From positions 124,001-188,000 of the forward strand of contig JAHBUS010000005.1 in NCBI GenBank assembly GCA_019637955.1: DNA of 64,000 bases. The letters are read 5' to 3'. The translations under genes and the position numbers were made by a program. Below the pieces are notes generated by a model. It searched no databases and was not told the DNA's origin. It worked only from the letters and a program-made list of their open reading frames with translations. Positions 24,914 to 32,613 of the stretch are shown here, piece by piece; positions within the stretch are counted from its first letter, which is position 1; each line of letters opens with the position of its first letter. The DNA comes from Pseudobdellovibrionaceae bacterium (lineage in GTDB: Bacteria; Bdellovibrionota; Bdellovibrionia; Bdellovibrionales; Bdellovibrionaceae).

Positions 24914-26434
24914 ATGACAATGCCTAAAAGAGCCATGTTTAAAAAAGTTCTGATCGCCAACCGGGGGGAAATCGCGATTCGCGTGACCCGCGCATGCCGC
25001 GAGCTCGGAATTAAAACCGTCGCCGTCTTTTCGGAAGCCGACCGCGAGTCGCTTCACGTCTTCTTGGCGGACGAGGCCTACAATATCGGACCCGCTCCCA
25101 GCAAAGAGTCGTACTTGAACGTGAATAAGATCGTTGAGGTCTGCAAAACGGCCGGCGTCGATGCCGTTCACCCCGGTTACGGCTTTTTGTCGGAGAACGT
25201 GAATTTTGCCAAGGCCCTGAAAGCGGCCGGCATTACCTTTATCGGCCCGACACCCGAGAACATCGAAGCCATGGGCGACAAACTCTCGGCCAAGGCGCTG
25301 ATGAAAAAAGCCGGTGTTCCGACCGTTCCCGGCTCGGATGGGTCGGTTGAGTCTCTCGAAGACTGCCAAGCGGTCGTGAAGAAAATTGGCTATCCCGTGA
25401 TCATCAAAGCCTCGGCGGGCGGCGGGGGTAAGGGGATGCGCGTGGTTCGCGCCGAAAGCGAACTCGAAAGCGCGTTTCGTGCGTGCCAATCAGAAGGCTT
25501 GAATTACTTTGCCGATAAAACCGTTTACGTCGAAAAATTCGTCACGGATCCCAAGCATATCGAGATCCAAGTCTTTGGCGACACGCACGGCAACGTGGTG
25601 CACCTTTTTGAACGCGAATGCTCGGTTCAACGTCGACATCAAAAGTTGATCGAAGAATCGCCCAGTCCCTCGGTGCCGCCTGAAGTCCGTCTGAAAATGG
25701 GCGATGCGGCCGTACGCGCGGGCAAGCAAATCAGTTACATCGGCGCCGGAACGATCGAGTTCATTTTCGACAACTCGACCAAAGAGTTCTATTTCATGGA
25801 AATGAACACCCGCCTGCAGGTCGAGCACCCGATCACCGAGATTGTTTGCGGCGTGGATCTCGTGAAAGAGCAGATCAACGTGGCGCTCGGAAACCCGCTG
25901 ACCTTCAAGCAAAGCGATATCAAGCAAAAGGGCCACGCGATCGAAGTGCGCGTTTGCGCCGAAGACCCCGTGACTTACAAGCCATCCCCCGGCTTGATTC
26001 GCGCCTGCCGCCACCCACAAGGTCCGTTCGTGCGTGTTGATTCGTACGCGTATCCCGGTTACGAGGTGCCGATCTACTACGATCCCATGATCGCCAAGGT
26101 CATCACCTGGGGCGAAACCCGCACCGAGGCCATCGATCGTATGCAGCGCGCGCTGACGGAGTTCATCCTTTCGGGGATCAAATCCAACATCGTTTTGCAC
26201 CGTTCAATCTTGAAGCACCCGAAATTCATCGACGGCTCTTACACCACGCAGTTCTTGGAAAAGAACTTCGAAGTGATTGAGCCCGAGCTTTTCAAAGAGG
26301 TCGACGATCAGGTCTTTTTGATCGCGGCCGCCATTACGGCCTACAACGATCGTAAATCCAAAGACGTGCGCCAGCTAAACATCTTCTCGAATTGGAAGAA
26401 GGCCGGACGCCGTATGCAATTGAGGATGCAATAA
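24914..26434 (+). CDS. pccA: Acyl-CoA carboxylase biotin carboxylase subunit
   Basis: This 506-residue ATP-grasp enzyme carboxylates biotin with bicarbonate and ATP. It shows FKKVLIANRGEIAIRV, the HPGYGFLSEN motif, the Gly-rich loop ASAGGGGKGMR, the metal-binding FMEMNTRLQVEHP and a C-terminal carboxylase domain. It has no carrier domain of its own; the carrier is encoded by the next gene. The ATG at 24914 is preferred over a TTG three bases before it because the AAGGGGA site is then well spaced. AccC is the alternative name, since the core is the same. Confidence 0.92.
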   Translation: MTMPKRAMFKKVLIANRGEIAIRVTRACRELGIKTVAVFSEADRESLHVFLADEAYNIGPAPSKESYLNVNKIVEVCKTAGVDAVHPGYGFLSENVNFAKALKAAGITFIGPTPENIEAMGDKLSAKALMKKAGVPTVPGSDGSVESLEDCQAVVKKIGYPVIIKASAGGGGKGMRVVRAESELESAFRACQSEGLNYFADKTVYVEKFVTDPKHIEIQVFGDTHGNVVHLFERECSVQRRHQKLIEESPSPSVPPEVRLKMGDAAVRAGKQISYIGAGTIEFIFDNSTKEFYFMEMNTRLQVEHPITEIVCGVDLVKEQINVALGNPLTFKQSDIKQKGHAIEVRVCAEDPVTYKPSPGLIRACRHPQGPFVRVDSYAYPGYEVPIYYDPMIAKVITWGETRTEAIDRMQRALTEFILSGIKSNIVLHRSILKHPKFIDGSYTTQFLEKNFEVIEPELFKEVDDQVFLIAAAITAYNDRKSKDVRQLNIFSNWKKAGRRMQLRMQ

Positions 26435-26435
26435 T

Positions 26436-26966
26436 ATGTATTTCGAAGCCGACCTGAAGGGTCAAAAATACAAAGTCGACGTGATCGAGAACCGCAGCAG
26501 CTGGAAGATCTCGATCCAAAAAGAATCGGATGCCTGGATCCACTACGAGATTTCGAAGAAGGACTACCAGAAAACCGAGTCTTATTTCAGTTTCTTGTTC
26601 AAGGGCGTCTCATACATGATCGACGTCGTTGGCCAGGACACCGAATACACCGTGTTCACGCGCAATTCGTTTCAGACCGTCAAGATCTTCAATGATGAGA
26701 TGCTCTTGCATGAATCTCTCAAACGAGGCGGCGGCATGGGCGGTGATCGCGAGCTTAAGTCGGGTATGCCGGGCAAGATCATCGAGATCTTCGCCAAAGA
26801 AGGCGACGTCGTGAAAGCGAACAAGCCTTTGCTCATCATGGAAGCCATGAAAATGGAGAACGAGATGCGCGCGGCAAGCGACGTGAAGATCAAAGAGATC
26901 TGCGTAAAGCAAGGTGACTCGGTTGAATCGGGTCAGATCCTGATTAAGTTTGAAGATCCCGCCTGA
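26436..26966 (+). CDS. Biotin carboxyl carrier protein of the acyl-CoA carboxylase
   Basis: This 176-residue protein ends in a biotinyl domain (about 105-174) with the attachment motif MEAMKMEN; Lys139 would carry biotin. The first 100 residues form a beta-rich region unlike the Ala/Pro linker of AccB and may dock the carrier to its partners, as the BT domain does in single-chain propionyl-CoA carboxylases. It starts one base after the preceding stop codon. Together the three genes encode a complete biotin-dependent carboxylase. Confidence 0.9.
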   Translation: MYFEADLKGQKYKVDVIENRSSWKISIQKESDAWIHYEISKKDYQKTESYFSFLFKGVSYMIDVVGQDTEYTVFTRNSFQTVKIFNDEMLLHESLKRGGGMGGDRELKSGMPGKIIEIFAKEGDVVKANKPLLIMEAMKMENEMRAASDVKIKEICVKQGDSVESGQILIKFEDPA

Positions 26967-26975
26967 TTCAGTTCG

Positions 26976-27668
26976 TCAGCGGGCTCCAGCCTGGGAGCCC
27001 GTTCCGATCGGACGGGACGTGATTGGCAGCGATGCCGGCACTCTTGACAGCGGCTTGGCCATAACGCCCAAACCCTGATTGTTCAAGGCCACCAAAGGCA
27101 CATTCTTTTTGTCGCAAAAAACTTTAAGTTCGCGACCCTGGTGCAGCGGCGATCTCAAGGTCACCAAAACGGGACCCGTTGGTTTAGGCTCGCCCGGCGC
27201 CAGAAACTCGGTGCAGGGCCTGCTGCTTGCCTGCAATTGATCCGTGCGGCGCAGGTACTGTTCCATGGCCCGGCGCTTTTGCAGGCTTCGGCTCACGGGG
27301 CTCTCGGTCAGCCAATCTTGATCGAAGGTTTGCAGCGCCCGTTGATAGTCATTTCGCATCTGATCGCGACGCTCACGGCGGCAGAATTCGCCGGAGGCTT
27401 GCGTGGGTTCGACGGTCGTCACGGTCCAGCTGCTGGGCTGACGAAGCGTCACGCGGGCTTCGGAGCCCGTCAGGAACATTGAACACTGACTCTCAGTTTC
27501 GCGGTCCACGAACTTATAGATCGCCAGACGCTTTTCGATATTGACGTTGTCGAATTTGAAGTCCGCGGGCAAATCTAAAGTACCGCCGCGGACGATGTGA
27601 TCCATCGTCGCGATCTCTTGCGCTTGGGCTAAAATTGGCAATGTTAAAAGAAAGAAAACCACCCGCAT
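26976..27668 (-). CDS. Secreted protein of unknown function
   Basis: This 230-residue protein has a clear signal peptide (VVFFLLTLPILAQAQ) and a mature part with four cysteines (SQCSM, EFCRR, RPCTE, VFCDK) that could form two disulfides in the periplasm. The first 100 residues look beta-rich, the middle (about 100-150) is helical and basic. I recognise no family. Its tail lies inside an inverted repeat (26980-27001) shared with the convergent carboxylase operon. Confidence 0.6.
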   Translation of the reverse strand: MRVVFFLLTLPILAQAQEIATMDHIVRGGTLDLPADFKFDNVNIEKRLAIYKFVDRETESQCSMFLTGSEARVTLRQPSSWTVTTVEPTQASGEFCRRERRDQMRNDYQRALQTFDQDWLTESPVSRSLQKRRAMEQYLRRTDQLQASSRPCTEFLAPGEPKPTGPVLVTLRSPLHQGRELKVFCDKKNVPLVALNNQGLGVMAKPLSRVPASLPITSRPIGTGSQAGAR

Positions 27669-27796
27669 CCCAAGCTTGCGAGCTGCAACTCGAGGACCAT
27701 CTTGAGACGAAATAAACCGGCGCCGAGCCTTTAAACGCGATTAAGCCCTAAGCGCCTGGCCAAAACTTGATCATTTTGAGAATGGATCGTGGCTTC

Positions 27797-29392
27797 CTAA
27801 AGAGTCGCTTGTCGTGCGCGGATCTGCGCCACCACGCTTTGGAGCCTCGAGGCCCAATCGCCGCCGGTGACTTGCGTGTATCCTTGGCGCTCGAGTTCTT
27901 CGAGCACCTCGGCCAAGTTCAACTCGTCCACGCCGTAGCCTTCAAGAGCGTTTTTCCAATCGTCAGGAATACGGTCCAGAGAAAATCGTGAGGCCAACAA
28001 AAGCTTCAGCTCTTGTTGATAGTCTTGATACATCAAAGGGATCTTTATTTTGAACCGCGCTGAGAACTGACACTCGCTAGCCCACCATTTCCCTTGGCTT
28101 TCATGAACGCGGGCAAAAGAAGCGTAACAACCCTTTCCGGACGAATCCGCATCGACCGAAAACGGTTCGACGGTCACTTCGATTTTTTCGAGCAAATCCC
28201 GGCACAGCGTTTCGACACGGTTGGTCCAATCCTGGCTGCCTGAAAGCTTTTTAAGACGGCAGCTGTCGGCGATCATCGCGCGCACATCGTTCGTTGAAGA
28301 CGGAATCCCGACGCGGGTCAGGCCTTTCGAAATTTGCTGGGTCATTTTTTGCGCGGCCGTGGCGAGCGTCTGCTCGCCATGAACCTTCGAGAACCAACGG
28401 CCGGTTTCCACGTCTTGGTCCAAGACCTTGTTCGCTTCGGACGTCCCGAGCTTTTCAGCTTTGACCCGCAAAGAGGAGCGGAAGAAGCCGAGAATGTTGT
28501 CGGCCAAACGAAGGAACCAGTCGCGGATGTAAATTTTCAAACCGCCATGAACGGCATTGGCCAGGTAAGGAGCTTGAGTCGTCGTCAGCTGGAGGGTGGG
28601 GCTCAGCGAAGAACCCTGCCAACCGAAGTCGGCCGCGAAACATCCTCGGGCATAGTCGTAATTCACCCCGCCCATGTCCACGTCGAAGTCACTGGCGTAA
28701 GAAATTTTAACTCCCAAGACTTTCTTAGACGCCTTGGCCGAAATGGTTTGGCGGTTGGAGGTGACCGTTGAGCCCGGAAGATTCATGCAGAGCTCGAATC
28801 GTGCGGAGGAGCCGGAGGGTGCATAACGTAAGCTCACATCATCACCGAAGACCGTCGAGGACGTTCGAGACTGCACCGTTTTCGTGTCCAGGTTGGCTTC
28901 CGCGTAGGTTCCGGCGCGCTGAGCGCGCGCGATCCAAACCGGCACATTGAACCCGCTGACTTGGTAATTAAATCCGTCTGAGTTGCCCATGACCGGATCG
29001 ACCGGAATCACGGCCAATTGCTTCCAATTTTGATCGATGATCGCGCCGCAAGGAATTTCACCTTTGTTGTAGGCGAACGGCGAGCTGTTCATGAGACCAG
29101 GAATAAACTGACACGTATAAGGAGTGAGGCCGCGGATGAGGCCCGACGACAAACGGTGGATTCGACCGTAAGGAACTTTCATTTCAAACTGAAGCTCGAC
29201 GCTGCTGGAGATCTGGGTTTGCCATGAGAGAGACCCATCCTGCGTCTGAACCTTGGCATCGCGGCCGTTCACCGAGGAGAGCGAGACCGTCTGTTCGAGA
29301 ACCTCTGCGGTTTTAAAACCGGGACCACATCCGGTGGTCAAACCCATCAATCCCAAAAAAGCCAGCATCGTGAATTTCGCCTGAGTTTTCAT
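27797..29392 (-). CDS. Large lipoprotein of unknown function
   Basis: This 531-residue protein has a lipoprotein signal (MLAFLGLMGLTTGC, Cys22). The first 290 mature residues look beta-rich, with strand-like stretches such as VELQFEMKVPYG and FELCMNLPGS. The next part, from about 290 to the end, is mostly helical and contains several Cys. I recognise no conserved family. A lipid anchor, and LolA in this window, suggest an outer-membrane location; no partner is indicated by the neighbours. The tat genes on the same strand end about 120 bases upstream of its start. Confidence 0.65.
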   Translation of the reverse strand: MKTQAKFTMLAFLGLMGLTTGCGPGFKTAEVLEQTVSLSSVNGRDAKVQTQDGSLSWQTQISSSVELQFEMKVPYGRIHRLSSGLIRGLTPYTCQFIPGLMNSSPFAYNKGEIPCGAIIDQNWKQLAVIPVDPVMGNSDGFNYQVSGFNVPVWIARAQRAGTYAEANLDTKTVQSRTSSTVFGDDVSLRYAPSGSSARFELCMNLPGSTVTSNRQTISAKASKKVLGVKISYASDFDVDMGGVNYDYARGCFAADFGWQGSSLSPTLQLTTTQAPYLANAVHGGLKIYIRDWFLRLADNILGFFRSSLRVKAEKLGTSEANKVLDQDVETGRWFSKVHGEQTLATAAQKMTQQISKGLTRVGIPSSTNDVRAMIADSCRLKKLSGSQDWTNRVETLCRDLLEKIEVTVEPFSVDADSSGKGCYASFARVHESQGKWWASECQFSARFKIKIPLMYQDYQQELKLLLASRFSLDRIPDDWKNALEGYGVDELNLAEVLEELERQGYTQVTGGDWASRLQSVVAQIRARQATL

Positions 29393-29503
29393 GTCTTCTC
29401 AAGATGCAGATGCGGAGCCAGGTCAGTTGCAATTGGACGGTCCATCAGCACGGCGGGGACATTTTTTGTTTCGGTCGGCGCCAAAAAAATCGACGTCTCA
29501 GAA

Positions 29504-29529
29504 TGAGATCAGGAACTTAACTGATCTCA
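29504..29529 (-). other. Stem-loop spanning the tatC stop codon
   Basis: TGAGATCAG and CTGATCTCA form a perfect 9-bp stem with an 8-base loop that includes the tatC TAA. On the minus strand a run of seven T begins about 13 bases after the stem, which is too far for a standard intrinsic terminator but leaves termination possible. Confidence 0.5.
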
Positions 29530-30281
29530 GGTGTTTTCGCCAAGGCGGCCTCGCGGGCTTTTTTTCGTTCGAACATACCCACGATGATGATGGAGGCCTC
29601 CAGCAGGAACCACATTGGAGCCAGCATCAAAAGCATACTTAAAAGATCCGGGGGTGTGATCACCGCACAAATGATTGCGATCGTCATGACGGCGTATTTC
29701 CGATTGCGACGCAGGAAAGCCTGATCAACAACACCCAGAAGTGCCAATGTCACGATCACCAGAGGAAGTTCGAAGGAAAGACCGAACATTAAAGCCGTGA
29801 TCGTGACAAAACCCATATACTGATCAATGGTGATCATCGGCTTATCGACGTCTCCGCCATAGGTCATTAGAAAGTGAAAGGCCATGGGCAAAACAACAAA
29901 ATAGGTGAAGGCAATTCCCGTTAAAAAAAGAAGCGTGCCCGAGGTGATGAAACTGATCGCGAGCTTGCGCTCTTTACGGTAAAGCCCCGGCGAGACAAAC
30001 TTCCAAATTTGGTAGAGCAGCCAGGGCGAAGCAATCACCACCCCGCCGAAGAAGGCAATTTTCAGGTGCGCCAAAAATTTGTCCATAGGCCCGGTGAACA
30101 CCAGTCCACCCGTGGGCAGGTAGGGCGCGATCGGCGCGCGCATCCAGTCAAAGATTTGATGCGTGAAGTTGTAGCAAATGATGATGCCGACCAGAACGCC
30201 CCACGCCGAACGCACCAGGCGGAAGCGGAGTTCGCCCAGATGCTCGATCAGTGTTTGGTTTGGAGTCGACGTCTCGCTCAC
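29517..30281 (-). CDS. tatC: Sec-independent translocase subunit TatC
   Basis: This 254-residue inner-membrane protein has six hydrophobic helices and the TatC signatures LIEHLGELRFRLVRS at the N-terminus (Glu in the cytoplasmic HL.ELR motif), PWLLYQIWKFVSPGLY after the first periplasmic loop, and FGLSFELPLVI. TatC binds the twin-arginine signal and forms the receptor with TatB. Its start overlaps the tatB stop (ATGA). A stem-loop covers the stop codon. Confidence 0.95.
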   Translation of the reverse strand: MSETSTPNQTLIEHLGELRFRLVRSAWGVLVGIIICYNFTHQIFDWMRAPIAPYLPTGGLVFTGPMDKFLAHLKIAFFGGVVIASPWLLYQIWKFVSPGLYRKERKLAISFITSGTLLFLTGIAFTYFVVLPMAFHFLMTYGGDVDKPMITIDQYMGFVTITALMFGLSFELPLVIVTLALLGVVDQAFLRRNRKYAVMTIAIICAVITPPDLLSMLLMLAPMWFLLEASIIIVGMFERKKAREAALAKTPEIS

Positions 30282-30634
30282 CCGTTTTGTCCCTCATCTT
30301 TTTTTTGCGGAACTTCGATGACGACCGGCTCGATGGGGCTGTCGTCGTTCACCGGGGGCGAGGGCGCGTGGACTTGATCGTAGTCTTCGTCCTTGTCAGC
30401 GCTTGCGACCGCCTTCTCTTGAGGCTTATTGGGCGAGTAGGGGTCGATTTTAAGATTGTCCTGTGCCGTTCTCGCGCCGGACTCGAACTCGCGTTTGAAC
30501 GTTTCACCGCCGCGCTTGAGCTCGTTCATAAAGCGGCCGAGGGTGCGTGCCACCTTTGGAAGATCGTCGGGACCGATGACGATCAGCGCGATCACGCCAA
30601 GAACAAGAATTTCGGAAAACCCTAAGCCAAACAT
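30278..30634 (-). CDS. tatB: Sec-independent translocase subunit TatB (TatA/B family)
   Basis: This 118-residue protein starts with MFGLGFSEILVLGVIALIVIGPDDLP: one membrane helix, then an amphipathic helix (KVARTLGRFMNELKRG) and a long charged, probably disordered tail. The IGPDDLPKVAR version of the motif favours TatB over TatA, which usually has KLPELGK. A separate tatA is not present in the window. It is translationally coupled to tatC. Confidence 0.88.
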   Translation of the reverse strand: MFGLGFSEILVLGVIALIVIGPDDLPKVARTLGRFMNELKRGGETFKREFESGARTAQDNLKIDPYSPNKPQEKAVASADKDEDYDQVHAPSPPVNDDSPIEPVVIEVPQKKDEGQNG

Positions 30635-30704
30635 GGCTGGAATTTCTCAGACCCTGGCTTTAAGGGTCAAGCTCATTCTCCCCTCGGGCGAGGCCTTTCG
30701 GGGC

Positions 30705-31313
30705 TTATTGGCGGGATTTCTTGGAAAGATCCACCGGCAGGGTCACGACGCCCAGCTCGGTGAGGCGCTCGCGCGCGATTTCAGATCCGGTTTGGAGATA
30801 ATGGTCGTACAGACGGAGCAGATTCTCGTCGGTTTGCACCATCGATTTGCGGCTGATAAATGAGAGAACATCCGCAAACTGCGCAAAGTGCTTCGCGAAC
30901 ACTCGGTACACCTGCGCGGTCGTATCTTCGCGCACGCTCTCCGCCAGGCTCGCATAGGCGGCACCGCCCATATCCGCGTAGTAATCCACATCGACGACCT
31001 TGCGCTGAAGAGAGTCCGAAAAGAAACCGCTGATGTAAAGCGAGCGGTCTCCCAACTGCTTGAGGAGTTCAAAGCGCTGTTGCCCCTCAAGCGAACCCGC
31101 TTTGAGCCACATCTCGGCCATCGTGGGCGCTGAGCGCTGGCCAGAAATTGCATTCTCTTCGGGGAACAGGTTTCGGGTGTCGAGATAGAACTCGAGCAAG
31201 TTAACGAGGTAGAATTGAACGGCCGGAGCCGTCTTGATCTGAAGCCTTTCACAACCGGCCTCGACCAACTCCTCGAAGTGCTGTCTGGGCGTAACGAAAA
31301 GTTGCACGCTCAT
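30705..31313 (-). CDS. Conserved-looking cytosolic protein of unknown function
   Basis: This 202-residue protein has no signal peptide or membrane segment and appears all-helical, with FVTPRQHFEELV at the N-terminus, APAVQFYLVNLLEFYL, and a middle GDRSLYISGFFSDSL segment. I do not recognise the family. A short inverted repeat (30650-30668) lies between it and tatB, so the two may or may not share a transcript. AAGG precedes the ATG. Confidence 0.65.
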   Translation of the reverse strand: MSVQLFVTPRQHFEELVEAGCERLQIKTAPAVQFYLVNLLEFYLDTRNLFPEENAISGQRSAPTMAEMWLKAGSLEGQQRFELLKQLGDRSLYISGFFSDSLQRKVVDVDYYADMGGAAYASLAESVREDTTAQVYRVFAKHFAQFADVLSFISRKSMVQTDENLLRLYDHYLQTGSEIARERLTELGVVTLPVDLSKKSRQ

Positions 31314-31449
31314 GCTACAGACCTTATCGGATTGTTCATGATTTCATCTTATAAAAAAGCGTCTCAATATGGGAATTTTTTGCGGATTCCCGCCCAAAGT
31401 CGGATCTTTAGCCTCATGTTTCTTTTCGAAACGTCCGATGGAAAGCTCA

Positions 31450-31824
31450 ATGGCACTCGCATGGCTGTCGCGCTTATTTTTTGTATTTCTTTTTCTTATC
31501 TCTCAGGCGTCTTTCGCTTTGATCGAAAGCGAGCGTGAGGAGCTGCGCCAGATCCCCGATTGGATGCCCTATCAGGGTTGCCAAGAGACCAAACTGCTCA
31601 AGCAGTGTTTCAAGTGGACGCAAGAAGAGTGCGAGATCATGACCGAGCGTGTTTCGCAAAGCTGCCTCAACATGCACGACTCCCAATTTCGCGATCCACG
31701 CACGGGCAATCTCGATTTCTGGAAAGATAAAATCAAAGACTGCACGATTCGAGATGTGCGCGCAAAAATGAGGGGCCGCATCGTCGATTCGATGATCTGC
31801 CGAAACAAAGGGGTTTACCCATGA
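31450..31824 (+). CDS. Small secreted cysteine-rich protein
   Basis: From the ATG at 31450 this is a 124-residue protein with a signal peptide (LFFVFLFLISQASFA) and six cysteines in a mature part of about 100 residues, including C-x9-C-x7-C-like spacing at the start (QGCQE, KQCFK, EECEI, QSCLN). The Cys number suggests three disulfides in the periplasm. An in-frame ATG at 31438 is an alternative start; neither has a strong ribosome-binding site, although GGAAAG precedes 31450. The stop overlaps the next gene by four bases. Confidence 0.6.
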   Translation: MALAWLSRLFFVFLFLISQASFALIESEREELRQIPDWMPYQGCQETKLLKQCFKWTQEECEIMTERVSQSCLNMHDSQFRDPRTGNLDFWKDKIKDCTIRDVRAKMRGRIVDSMICRNKGVYP

Positions 31825-32609
31825 AGACCCGGATTGCTTTTTGTGTTCTTGCCTTTTGCACGACCGCGATGGCCAGCGAGCCCGATGTCGCTGCGGAAAT
31901 TAAAAAAACTTTGGCCTGTCATCAGTCCTACCTTAAAAGTGCGAGCCCCTTTTACGAGGTTTTCGAGCGTGAGGGCTTGACGTTTGGGCGAGGCATCACC
32001 ACGCTTCCGAACACCACGCCTCGCCGCTCGGCGCTGATGCTTTCGATGACCGATGGAGACCAAATCTACACCGTGACGGTTCCTTCTCCGCAAAGCAGTT
32101 CGCGTGGAACGATCGAGTACGATTTTTATGGCGCTCCTCATGTTTTCAAAATGGTCGTGCCCGCGAAAGACGGCGAAAAGTCTTTTTGCGTTTCTTACGA
32201 GCCCGACATGATCGACAAAGATCACATTCGTAAATTCGAAAAAAGTCCGCCGGCCAGTTGCGACAGTTCACAAACGATCCGCGCACAAACGCAAACGGGC
32301 AAAGACGCGATGATGTACTTGCGTACGATCCAATCGCGCATCCACGACAACATGCGGGCGATGGTTTACAACGCCAACGCTTATTACAACAATCCTGCGA
32401 AGGCGAGCCGCACCGAAAGAGACGCGGCCGACAGGCTGGCTCAGTTCAATGGTCAAAAGTGCCAAGGTCTTTCGTACGAGGGCCTCTTTGGCGCCTCGAT
32501 TGACAAACAGTTGGCCGAGATGGAGAAGGTCCGAGCTCGGGCCGGAACTCCGGCGGCACCCGCCACGACGCCCTCGGGAACCGGCGGCACCGGCACCGGC
32601 CGGCGTTAA
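31821..32609 (+). CDS. Secreted protein of unknown function
   Basis: This 262-residue protein has a signal peptide (FCVLAFCTTAMAS) and a mature part with four cysteines and a Thr/Pro/Gly-rich tail (ATTPSGTGGTGTGRR). The tail is much like those of the proteins at 43.7 and 45.1 kb, which also end in GTR or GTRR. I recognise no family. It is coupled to the small Cys-rich gene before it (ATGA) and is convergent with the M16 peptidase, four bases away. Confidence 0.6.
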   Translation: MKTRIAFCVLAFCTTAMASEPDVAAEIKKTLACHQSYLKSASPFYEVFEREGLTFGRGITTLPNTTPRRSALMLSMTDGDQIYTVTVPSPQSSSRGTIEYDFYGAPHVFKMVVPAKDGEKSFCVSYEPDMIDKDHIRKFEKSPPASCDSSQTIRAQTQTGKDAMMYLRTIQSRIHDNMRAMVYNANAYYNNPAKASRTERDAADRLAQFNGQKCQGLSYEGLFGASIDKQLAEMEKVRARAGTPAAPATTPSGTGGTGTGRR

Positions 32610-32613
32610 TGTC

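Noticed and set aside
26980-27001. Inverted repeat CGGGCTCC/GGAGCCCG as a bidirectional terminator
   Set aside because: It lies inside the end of the coding sequence at 26976-27668 and has no T-run on either strand.
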